This document shows positions 1 through 5,597 of a stretch of 6,802 bases of DNA, piece after piece. This DNA comes from an uncultured Chlorobiaceae bacterium (GTDB taxonomy: Bacteria > Bacteroidota > Chlorobiia > Chlorobiales > Chlorobiaceae). Within the stretch, counting starts at the first letter, position 1. Each line of letters starts with the position of its first letter. The stretch is from positions 1 to 6,802 of the forward strand of contig CAIXCO010000145.1 in NCBI GenBank assembly GCA_903917955.1, written 5' to 3'. A model generated the notes under the pieces. The model was not told the DNA's origin, did not search any database, and saw only the letters and a program-made list of their open reading frames with translations. Made by a program: the position numbers and the translations under genes.

Positions 1-1458
1 AATCTCCGCCATCAACTTGGTGTGGGGCGTCTCATTCAGCGCATTGGAGCGGATACGACAGGTATCGATTATATCCTCTGGCAGGATACGACGGCCATTC
101 TGGCGGCGACACCAAATGTTACGGGAGCAGCACCACTTCTTTCCGACACTCTTCTTGCCAGGGCGCTCTTGCAGCGAAAACCAACAACCCGCTTGACAAC
201 TTTTGACGGGCGCAAGGTTTTTGAAGTGCTCAAGCCATTTATCTATCGAGGTACCAATCTTGGGTTGCTGCGCATAGGTCTCAAAACCGATCACTTTATT
301 GTTGCCCTGAACAAACTGCGTACCCGATTTATCCTGCTTGCCTTTCTGGCTGGCTTTGGAGGCCTTGTTATGCTCAGTCTGGTGATGACCCGCAGGAGTG
401 AGGCTCGTATGGCTCATGCCTGCCTGCGGGCCGAGGCCTTTTCATCAACCATACTGGAGAGTATGGCCGATGCTGTTGTGGCGGTCAATGCGGATGGCCG
501 TATTACCCTGATGAATGGCGCGGCGGAGAGGCTTTTCGCGCTCAACGCTCTCAACGTGCTTGGCCAGGAGGTAAAGCCTCTCTTGCCTGAATGTGCAGCG
601 TTTTTCTCGCTCATCATAGATGAAAAAATGGTATCACTCCACAGGGAGTTTGAGTGCACTGCCAGCCGCAAAAGCCTTTTTCTTGCAGGAAATTTCACGC
701 TCATTACCGGTTTCGACCACAGTATCGAAGGAGCTTTGGGCGTGTTGCGGGATCTGAGTGAGCAGCGTTCAATGCAGCGGGTCATCAATCGGCAGGAGAA
801 GCTCAGCGCAATGGGGGAGCTTGCATCAGGAGTCGCCCATGAAATCAGAAACCCTCTCAATGCAATAGGAGTTCTTGCCCAGCGTCTCGATATTGAGTTT
901 TCACCAACTGCGGATGAGGGTGAATACCGCCAGCTTGTTCGTGCAGTGGTCTCCGAGGTGCATCGTGTCAATGCCATTATTCAGCGATTTTTGAAATTCG
1001 CCCGTCCGCCTCAGCTCGTCATGGTCAAGAGCAATCTGGATGATTTCATGACCGGCTATCGTCCGATCCTGCAGGGAGAAGCTGATGCGAAAGGGATCCA
1101 TTTTACCCTTCAGACCGGAAGTGGTGCAACGGTACTTCTTGACCGGGATCAGATGCAGCAGGCGCTGCTTAATATTGTGCAAAATGGGGTTGAGGCCACT
1201 GAGGCTGGGGGGATGATGACAATCGCTCTCTCCAGCCATGCAGATCGTGCGATTATCGAGATTACCGATACCGGTAGAGGAATTCCTGAAAAAGAGAGAG
1301 CCCGGATATTCAACCTCTATTATACCACAAAGGATGATGGAAGCGGTATGGGGCTGAGTATTGCCAACCAGATTGTTCAGTCACATGGCGGCATGATCGA
1401 GCTTGAGCAGCGAGAGCCTCAAGGCACCTGCTTCAGGATTATCCTGCCTTTGGCATAA
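1..1458 (+). CDS. PAS-domain sensor histidine kinase of a sigma-54 two-component system (5' end outside window)
   Basis: This inner-membrane kinase should sense a periplasmic or membrane signal, autophosphorylate and pass phosphate to the response regulator encoded 47 bp downstream. The frame is open to the left edge, so the N-terminus is missing; a GTG at 22 is internal. Counting from nt 1, residues 1-105 are the end of an extracytoplasmic sensor, with a Cache-like ending around GLLRIGLKTDHF. Residues 109-130 form a membrane helix, and about 148-258 a PAS domain. The H-box has the phospho-acceptor H280 in AHEIRNPLN. The ATPase domain shows the N-box (N391, N395), the G1 box DTGRG (423-427) and the G2 box GSGMGLSI (447-454). 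All catalytic motifs are intact, so it should be active. The layout matches the NtrB/AtoS/ZraS group; the signal cannot be read from the sequence. Confidence 0.95.
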   Translation, partial: NLRHQLGVGRLIQRIGADTTGIDYILWQDTTAILAATPNVTGAAPLLSDTLLARALLQRKPTTRLTTFDGRKVFEVLKPFIYRGTNLGLLRIGLKTDHFIVALNKLRTRFILLAFLAGFGGLVMLSLVMTRRSEARMAHACLRAEAFSSTILESMADAVVAVNADGRITLMNGAAERLFALNALNVLGQEVKPLLPECAAFFSLIIDEKMVSLHREFECTASRKSLFLAGNFTLITGFDHSIEGALGVLRDLSEQRSMQRVINRQEKLSAMGELASGVAHEIRNPLNAIGVLAQRLDIEFSPTADEGEYRQLVRAVVSEVHRVNAIIQRFLKFARPPQLVMVKSNLDDFMTGYRPILQGEADAKGIHFTLQTGSGATVLLDRDQMQQALLNIVQNGVEATEAGGMMTIALSSHADRAIIEITDTGRGIPEKERARIFNLYYTTKDDGSGMGLSIANQIVQSHGGMIELEQREPQGTCFRIILPLA

Positions 1459-1505
1459 AGTGCCTGGCAAAAAGTCATACCGTAACTGAATAAAGGATTG
1501 AATAC

Positions 1506-2864
1506 ATGAGTCACACGATTCTTGTTGTTGAAGATGAACTGGTGCAACTAAAGGCTATTTCCGGCTTTTTAAGCAAACAGGGTTACGAGGTGCTGCAGTC
1601 GGCCCGACCGGTTGAGGCACTTGCTCTGGCAAGGGAACATGCGGTCGATCTGGTACTGACCGACTTCAAAATGCCCGGCATGAGCGGTGTGGAGCTGCTT
1701 GAAGCGCTCAAAAAAATGAATCCGGCCATTGAGGTGATCATCATGACCGCCTACGGAAGTGTGGAGTCGGCGACAGAGGCGATGAAACTTGGAGCGGTGG
1801 ACTATATCACCAAACCCATTGATCTCCGTCAACTGCAGCTCATGATCCGTAACACGCTTGAACGGAAGCTCCTTGTCAGCGAAAACTGCCAACTGCGCCA
1901 GCAGCTTTCAGAGCGCTTCAGTTTTGAGGGCATTGTATCGCAATCAACAGCCATGAGCCAGGTGCTCAATATTGCCGGGCGTGTAGCCTCCAGTAACGCT
2001 TCCGTACTCATTACCGGCGAAACTGGCACCGGCAAGGAGCTTGTTGCCAAAGCGGTTCATTTTGCAGGCTCCCGTCGTGAAAAGCCCTTTGTGGCTGTCA
2101 ACTGTGCCGCACTCTCTGAAAACATCCTTGAAAGTGAACTTTTTGGCCACGAAAAAGGAGCCTTTACGGGAGCTGACCGTCAACGCAAGGGACGTTTTGA
2201 AACTGCGGAAGGCGGGACGCTTTTTCTTGATGAGATCGGCGAAATTCCGCTTGCCTTGCAAGTGAAACTGCTCAGGGTCTTGCAGGAAAAAACCTATGAG
2301 CGTGTCGGAAGCTCTCATCCCCTCCCGACGAATGTGCGCATTGTGGCGGCAACCAACCGTGATCTTGAAGTGATGGTGCGTGAAGGGAAATTCCGTGAAG
2401 ATCTCTTCTATCGCCTGAATGTTGTTGCCATCCGCATTCCACCCCTGCGAGAGCGCCGTGAAGATATCCCACCACTTATTGACGCCTTTATCAAGCGTTT
2501 TGCTTCCGAAAACAGTAAAAAAATTACCGGTATTTCAAGGGAGGCTATGGATCTGCTTATGAAGCACTCCTATCCCGGTAATGTTCGTGAGCTTGAAAAT
2601 ATTATGCAGCAATCCATTGTACTGTGCCGTGGCGAGATGCTTGTTTGTGAGGATCTCCCGTTGAGAGTGCATGAACCCTTTTTTGAAAAACCCTCTTTTC
2701 TGGAAATGGAGGGAACATTCACCGAAAAAGTGGAGGCTTTTGAGAAATCATTAATTCTTGATGCATTGAAAAAGGCGGGCAATGTGCAGACTCGCGCCTC
2801 TGAACGGCTGGGAATCGGTGAACGCCACTTGAGATACAAGCTGAAAAAATACGGGCTGAAATAA
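1506..2864 (+). CDS. NtrC-family sigma-54-dependent response regulator
   Basis: This 452-residue cytoplasmic activator would, once phosphorylated by the upstream kinase, hydrolyse ATP to open promoters bound by sigma-54 RNA polymerase. The receiver domain (about 4-118) has acidic D10/E11, phospho-acceptor D53, T81 and K103. The AAA+ domain (about 142-375) has Walker A GETGTGKE (171-178), the sigma-54 contact loop GAFTGA (218-223), Walker B ending D242-E243, and arginine-finger candidates R297/R303. A Fis-type HTH occupies about 412-450. Length and domain order are normal for the family. The ATG at 1506 is preceded by AAAGGA at 1492-1497, a good ribosome site. The gene forms an operon with the kinase. 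Its target is not stated by the sequence. The downstream envelope redox cluster is the obvious candidate because of adjacency and a possible -24/-12 element at 3023. The intact GAFTGA loop makes the sigma-54 assignment firm. Confidence 0.97.
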   Translation: MSHTILVVEDELVQLKAISGFLSKQGYEVLQSARPVEALALAREHAVDLVLTDFKMPGMSGVELLEALKKMNPAIEVIIMTAYGSVESATEAMKLGAVDYITKPIDLRQLQLMIRNTLERKLLVSENCQLRQQLSERFSFEGIVSQSTAMSQVLNIAGRVASSNASVLITGETGTGKELVAKAVHFAGSRREKPFVAVNCAALSENILESELFGHEKGAFTGADRQRKGRFETAEGGTLFLDEIGEIPLALQVKLLRVLQEKTYERVGSSHPLPTNVRIVAATNRDLEVMVREGKFREDLFYRLNVVAIRIPPLRERREDIPPLIDAFIKRFASENSKKITGISREAMDLLMKHSYPGNVRELENIMQQSIVLCRGEMLVCEDLPLRVHEPFFEKPSFLEMEGTFTEKVEAFEKSLILDALKKAGNVQTRASERLGIGERHLRYKLKKYGLK

Positions 2865-2908
2865 TGTGCCTGGTGATGAAGCCGTTTTAATGAGTGTGAC
2901 GACGATAT

Positions 2909-2924
2909 GGTCGATTCAGCGACC
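2909..2924. promoter_or_regulatory. Possible activator-binding dyad (GGTCG-N6-CGACC)
   Basis: A perfect 5-bp inverted repeat, GGTCG at 2909-2913 and CGACC at 2920-2924, is separated by 6 bp. A third GGTCG half-site follows at 2929-2933, making a second overlapping dyad, GACC-N4-GGTC (2921-2932). The dyad lies about 100 bp upstream of the candidate -24 element, a usual distance for NtrC-class enhancer sites. The arms are short and could be chance. Confidence 0.25.
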
Positions 2925-3022
2925 GGCTGGTCGAGATTGATGAGTAAACGGTCACAAAAAGTGATGCCTGTGAAAATGATAACTTTTTATATAATATATT
3001 TTTATCTGTACTTATTTGTTCG

Positions 3023-3038
3023 TGGCACGCAATTTGAT
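3023..3038 (+). promoter_or_regulatory. Candidate sigma-54 (-24/-12) promoter
   Basis: TGGCAC at 3023-3028 matches the -24 consensus exactly and is followed after 5 bp by TTGAT (3034-3038), where the consensus -12 is TTGCW. The spacing is right. The highly conserved C of the -12 GC is replaced by A, which would weaken the site. It lies just after a sigma-54 activator gene and about 185 bp upstream of the next start codon, so the palindromic repeat would sit in the leader. It is suggestive only. Confidence 0.3.
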
Positions 3039-3091
3039 TCTATGAGTAGTGGTGGCAGAAGGATTGCTACTTTGCCAGGCACTTATCACGT

Positions 3092-3165
3092 TGTCATTTC
3101 GAAGAACGAAGTGAGGAGAAATCTTACAGCACAATAAAGATTTCTCGCTGACGCTCGAAATGACA
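3092..3165. repeat. Imperfect palindromic intergenic repeat
   Basis: The outer arms TGTCATTTCGA (3092-3102) and TCGAAATGACA (3155-3165) are perfect inverted copies, as are the inner arms AGAAATCTT (3117-3125) and AAGATTTCT (3137-3145). The loop is 11 nt. The middle of the two arms differs in length (14 against 9 nt). The whole would fold as a long hairpin in RNA. Elements with this TGTCATTTCGA...AGAAATCTT look are, as I recall, dispersed many times in Chlorobi and Bacteroidetes genomes. That makes this a likely member of a dispersed REP/MITE-like family. No second copy is present in the window. Confidence 0.75.
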
Positions 3166-3213
3166 GGATATCAAGTAGCTCATTATTCAAGCGATGCTTA
3201 CTCATTTAAATAC

Positions 3214-3219
3214 AGGAAG
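3214..3219 (+). promoter_or_regulatory. Ribosome binding site deciding the 3224 start
   Basis: AGGAAG lies 4 nt before the ATG at 3224, which opens directly into a signal peptide (MKKIIGMVAAAS). An in-frame ATG at 3194 would add ten non-hydrophobic residues and has no ribosome site, so 3224 is preferred. Confidence 0.7.
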
Positions 3220-3223
3220 AGTT

Positions 3224-3553
3224 ATGAAAAAGATTATTGGTATGGTTGCTGCAGCCAGTGTGGTATTTGTTCTCTCACAGGCAAGCACGGTTTATGCGAA
3301 GGGTCCACAGAATCAGGGTATGAATATGATCGGCGGCGGTGGTATTGGTAATTTTGTTGATCTCAATGGTGACGGCCTCAATGACGGGGCACTTGATGCA
3401 GATGGCGATGGAATTATCAATCGCCTCGACTCTGATTATGTTCGTCCACAGGATGGTACAGGTCGTGGTCGTGGAGCCGTTTCGGGGACAGGAACAGGTA
3501 CACCGATCCTTGATAGCACAGGCCCTCATGGCGCAGGAAAACCGACCCGTTGA
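3224..3553 (+). CDS. Small secreted protein with paired calcium-binding-like (EF-hand/TSP3-like) loops
   Basis: This 109-residue precursor has a classic signal peptide (residues 1-25, MKKI...STVYA, cleavage before KG), so the mature protein of about 84 residues is periplasmic or exported. Residues 46-54 read DLNGDGLND and 58-69 read DADGDGIINRLD. The second is a full 12-residue EF-hand/dockerin-like loop with D at positions 1, 3, 5 and 12. The first lacks an acidic residue at position 12. Calcium binding is inferred from these motifs. The rest is rich in Gly, Thr and Arg (GTGRGRGAVSGTGTGT), probably disordered, and there is no Cys. It is the first gene of a cluster with a similar protein, a c-type cytochrome and a DUF4405 membrane protein, suggesting an accessory role in an envelope redox complex. 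I do not recognise a named gene. The start is chosen from the signal peptide and the AGGAAG site. Confidence 0.85.
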   Translation: MKKIIGMVAAASVVFVLSQASTVYAKGPQNQGMNMIGGGGIGNFVDLNGDGLNDGALDADGDGIINRLDSDYVRPQDGTGRGRGAVSGTGTGTPILDSTGPHGAGKPTR

Positions 3554-3569
3554 TTGAACTTGTAACCGC

Positions 3570-3617
3570 TTTTTCAGTCAGAGGAGCTTCCCGGTAAAAG
3601 CTCCTCTGACTGAAAAA
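3570..3617. repeat. Perfect 20-bp intercistronic hairpin
   Basis: The arms 3570-3589 and 3598-3617 are perfect inverted repeats with the core CAGTCAGAGGAGCTT and an 8-nt loop. The polarity is opposite to a standard intrinsic terminator: T-run before the stem and A-run after it, on either strand. It lies between two similar genes and ends 10 nt before the next ribosome site. It is better read as an mRNA-stabilising or processing hairpin than as a terminator, although weak termination at the TTTT that follows (3619-3622) cannot be excluded. Confidence 0.85.
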
Positions 3618-3638
3618 ATTTTAAAGAGTGGAGTTCTC

Positions 3639-3998
3639 ATGTGTGTTGCCAAAACAATTTCCTTTGTCGCCCTTCTCCTTTTGTACTCGGGTAGTTTTGT
3701 CGGGGAGGCATTTGCCGAAGCGCCAGCAACCATCAATCAGAAGCAGCAAAGGCTGGTTGATGGTTGCTGGGGAGGCGGGGCGCAAAAAAAGATACAATTT
3801 CTTGATAAAAATGGCGATGGCCTCAATGATCTGCTTCAGGACAGTGACGGTGATGGTATTCCTGATGGAAGGATGTGTAACGGTTCAGGAGCTGGTGCTG
3901 GCCGTGGAGCTTTTTTTCGGCAGGGTGAAGGTGGTATGATTAATGGTGCAGGGAGAGGGTTTGGTAATGGATTCGGTCAGGGTCGAGGAAGAAGATAG
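3639..3998 (+). CDS. Second small secreted protein with paired calcium-binding-like loops and Gly/Arg tail
   Basis: This 119-residue precursor has a signal peptide (about 1-26, ending GEAFA before EAP). The mature part carries DKNGDGLND (56-64) and DSDGDGIPD (68-76), the same paired-loop arrangement and spacing as the preceding gene, so the two are probably diverged duplicates. Calcium binding is inferred. Mature-region cysteines C43 and C80 flank the loops and could form a disulfide; the first protein has none. Residues 81-119 are a Gly/Arg/Phe-rich tail ending GFGQGRGRR. The ATG at 3639 follows GGAG at 3630-3633. The cytochrome gene starts 32 bp downstream, so the genes are probably co-transcribed. 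No named family beyond an EF-hand/thrombospondin-type-3-like loop is recognised. The function is unknown; a structural or electron-transfer partner role in the envelope is inferred from context. Confidence 0.88.
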   Translation: MCVAKTISFVALLLLYSGSFVGEAFAEAPATINQKQQRLVDGCWGGGAQKKIQFLDKNGDGLNDLLQDSDGDGIPDGRMCNGSGAGAGRGAFFRQGEGGMINGAGRGFGNGFGQGRGRR

Positions 3999-4030
3999 GG
4001 GCGTGACCCAACAACTTAAATAGTATAAAA

Positions 4031-4441
4031 ATGAAACGATTGTTCTTGATGGTGGGTATGGGGTTGCTGTTCAACACTGCAGCAACTGCAGCAACGAAAG
4101 CCCTGGATGGCCAGGCAATTTTTGACAGGAACTGCACGGTCTGTCATGCAATGAATCCTCCGCCAAAATTAGCTCCCCCGATAATTGGGGTTATCTCACA
4201 ATATCATAACAGATTTCAGACAAAAGAGGATGGAGTCAATCACCTTGTAGCCTATCTGAAATTACCCAGGAAGCAAAATGCAGTTGAACCCCAAGCAATT
4301 ACACGGTTTGGCCTTATGCCTCCATCACCCCTTTCGGAACCGGAATTGAGAGCTGTTGCCGCATGGGTATGGGATCAGTATGACCCGGCAGTGGGCGCGT
4401 GTGGAGGTTTCAGAGGACAGGGAAGAAGGGGCGGATACTAA
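4031..4441 (+). CDS. Small secreted class I c-type cytochrome with Gly/Arg tail
   Basis: This 136-residue precursor should be exported by a signal peptide (1-20, cleavage after TAATA) and carry one covalent heme in the periplasm. The heme site is CTVCH (C35, C38, H39). The likely sixth ligand is M96 in FGLMPPSPLSEPEL, followed by the usual C-terminal helix (about 103-117, ELRAVAAWVWDQ). The fold and spacing fit a monoheme cytochrome c of about 95 residues. After it comes a short extension, GACGGFRGQGRRGGY, with an extra C124 and a Gly/Arg composition like the tails of the two upstream calcium-loop proteins. The ATG at 4031 has no clear ribosome site; the leader is A-rich. The next gene, a membrane DUF4405 protein, begins 21 bp after the stop. 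It is probably the soluble electron carrier of the cluster; its partners are inferred from gene order only. Confidence 0.93.
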   Translation: MKRLFLMVGMGLLFNTAATAATKALDGQAIFDRNCTVCHAMNPPPKLAPPIIGVISQYHNRFQTKEDGVNHLVAYLKLPRKQNAVEPQAITRFGLMPPSPLSEPELRAVAAWVWDQYDPAVGACGGFRGQGRRGGY

Positions 4442-4462
4442 AACATCACACAGGGAACTCCA

Positions 4463-5296
4463 ATGAAAAAATCATTCAGGTGGCGGGTCTTTATAAGCTT
4501 CGGGCTTTTTATTGCACTATTCATGATGCTCGTTTCGGGCGTTATTCTTTATATCTCACCTCCCGGCAGGGTCGCAAACTGGACTGACTGGCGATTGATC
4601 GGTCTTACAAAAACAGGCTGGCGGAATCAGCATCTTATTTTTGGATTTGCCTTCATTCTGCTCTCGCTTTTTCATCTTTTTCTGGTCAACTGGAAGGCGT
4701 TTTTGTGTTACCTCAAAACAAAAACAGCGGAAGGTGTCAGGCGACCAGCGGAGTTGGTGGCCATTCTGCTGCTCTCATTGTTTTTTGGAGTCGGTACCTA
4801 TTATGGTCTCGAACCCTTTTCAGCAATCATACAGTTTGGCAACAGCATCTCCAGCTCATGGGAGAGCCAGGAGAAGAGAGCGCCCATTCCTCATGCCGAA
4901 CTTATGACCTTGACAGAGCTCTCGCAGCAACAGGGTATGGGTGGTGATCCTGAAGCACTGAAAGCAAAACTTGAAAAAGCGGGATTAACCGTAGCCTCTT
5001 CAAAAGAGACGCTTGCGGCAATTGCCGAGGCGAATGGTATGGCGGCAGAAAAGGTTTATGAGATGCTTGCGCCAGAAGAACATGGGGGGGCGAAATTGGA
5101 CGGAAAGGGTTTTGGGCGAAGAACCTTGCAACAGATAGCGGGTGAGGCCAATGTTTCAGCCACCTCACTGCAACTTGCACTTCGTCAGAAGGGGATAGAG
5201 GCAAAAACTGATATGCCGCTCAAAACAATTGCAGAAGAGAATGGTGTGGAGATGCGAGAGTTGCGTCAACTGCTTGAGACGATGATCAGGCGGTAA
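4463..5296 (+). CDS. DUF4405-type cytochrome b-like membrane protein with duplicated soluble tail
   Basis: The 277-residue product has three membrane helices: about 8-32, 56-77 and 97-118. Helix 2 carries H57 and H71, spaced 14 apart as in helix B of b-type cytochromes, so heme b binding is likely. Basic residues at the N-terminus and between helices 2 and 3 (K78 to R94) place these inside, which puts the tail from residue 119 in the periplasm. The tail has two related units (148-202 and 220-273). Each contains TLxxIA-like and IAEANGM/IAEENGV segments, joined by a Gly-rich linker. AGGGA (4452-4456) precedes the ATG at 4463. The gene follows the cytochrome c gene by 21 bp. Electron exchange between quinone or another membrane donor and the periplasmic cytochrome is inferred. 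The DUF4405 name is my family recognition and was not searched. No further His pair completes a diheme site; H144 lies in the tail. Confidence 0.82.
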   Translation: MKKSFRWRVFISFGLFIALFMMLVSGVILYISPPGRVANWTDWRLIGLTKTGWRNQHLIFGFAFILLSLFHLFLVNWKAFLCYLKTKTAEGVRRPAELVAILLLSLFFGVGTYYGLEPFSAIIQFGNSISSSWESQEKRAPIPHAELMTLTELSQQQGMGGDPEALKAKLEKAGLTVASSKETLAAIAEANGMAAEKVYEMLAPEEHGGAKLDGKGFGRRTLQQIAGEANVSATSLQLALRQKGIEAKTDMPLKTIAEENGVEMRELRQLLETMIRR

Positions 5297-5420
5297 TGAA
5301 TCCCTGCCGAATCACACAGTGCGTAATGTTGTTCATGCTCATCAGGGGGGAGGGGAGATTGACCTTGTTGACTCTGATGAGCGTATGAACGCCCGGTTGT
5401 CGGTTTATCAACGTTTGTGA
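5286..5420 (+). pseudogene. Possible remnant of a coding region (short open frame)
   Basis: Directly after the DUF4405 gene, in a different frame, an open stretch of 44 codons reads protein-like: VRNVVHAHQGGGEIDLVDSD, then ERMNARLSVYQRL and a TGA at 5418-5420. It has no ATG and no ribosome site. The only start of note is GTG at 5319. The residue composition resembles the end of a real protein, so a decayed gene or a tiny gene is possible. The frame also overlaps an inverted repeat (5331-5390), and chance is a fair alternative. I do not recognise the sequence. Confidence 0.2.
5331..5390. repeat. Inverted repeat / stem-loop downstream of the DUF4405 gene
   Basis: GTTCATGCTCATCAG (5331-5345) pairs with CTGATGAGCGTATGAAC (5374-5390), apart from a 2-nt bulge, around a 28-nt loop containing a G-rich run. 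It is about 35 bp after the stop codon. It has no U-run, so it is not a canonical intrinsic terminator. It could protect the 3' end of the cluster mRNA. Confidence 0.55.
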
Positions 5421-5428
5421 TTGATAGT

Positions 5429-5541
5429 GCGACAACTACTCTTCTGCAGGAACAACTTTACATAATACATAAATATCGAAAGCTTGGCGCGGCGTTGGTA
5501 TTGTAACGACTTGTCTTCATCAAACGCAGCTTTACATAATA
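5429..5541. repeat. Diverged direct duplication containing CTTTACATAATA
   Basis: The 12-mer CTTTACATAATA occurs at 5456-5467 and again at 5530-5541, 74 bp apart. Similarity extends both ways: CGAC...TCTTC upstream of each copy, and an AT-rich ATAAAT/AATAAT...CGAAA after it. This looks like an old tandem duplication of roughly 40-55 bp, or paired binding sites ahead of the OsmC gene. Confidence 0.5.
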
Positions 5542-5597
5542 AATAATTTACGAAATGAGAAAAAGTTAGGGCGAAAAAGAAAAAAGAGGTAATCGGC

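Larger units (their letters stand above)
2865..3223 (+). other. Gene-free intergenic region between regulator and redox cluster
   Basis: This 359-bp gap contains no credible gene. The only sizeable frame (2907-3137) runs through the palindromic repeat and has no protein-like features. From left to right I see a GGTCG/CGACC dyad (2909-2924), an AT-rich stretch with TATAAT at 2990-2995, a near-consensus sigma-54 element (3023-3038), an inverted CCAGGCAC word (3075-3082) that also occurs just after the two upstream stop codons, and an imperfect palindrome (3092-3165). No intrinsic terminator is visible after the regulator, so read-through into the next cluster remains possible. Confidence 0.7.

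Noticed and set aside
414..977. 187-codon antisense frame inside the histidine kinase
   Set aside because: It is a shadow of a gene whose + strand product has complete kinase motifs; the antisense product is Ser/Arg-rich with no recognisable domain.
22..1458. GTG at 22 as the true start of the histidine kinase
   Set aside because: The frame is open to the window edge, and the sensor domain plus a first membrane helix would be missing from a protein starting there; the gene is simply truncated by the window.
2990..2995. TATAAT as a sigma-70 promoter for the redox cluster
   Set aside because: There is no acceptable -35 at 16-18 bp upstream, and the surroundings are AT-rich enough for chance matches.
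2907..3137. 76-codon + strand frame in the gap after the response regulator
   Set aside because: It runs into the palindromic repeat, has no ribosome site, and its translation has an AT-driven aromatic run with no family features.
3194..3223. ATG at 3194 as start of the first calcium-loop protein
   Set aside because: It would put ten polar residues before a clean signal peptide and lacks a ribosome site, whereas 3224 has AGGAAG.
3570..3622. Intrinsic terminator between the two calcium-loop genes
   Set aside because: The stem is followed by an A-run and not a T-run on both strands, so it does not fit the standard terminator form.
3628..3939. 103-codon + frame overlapping the second calcium-loop gene
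   Set aside because: The 3639 frame has a signal peptide, calcium loops and a well-placed ribosome site; this one is an out-of-frame shadow.
4902..5204. Antisense 100-codon frame within the DUF4405 gene
   Set aside because: It lies within the repeat-bearing tail region and shows no domain or ribosome site.
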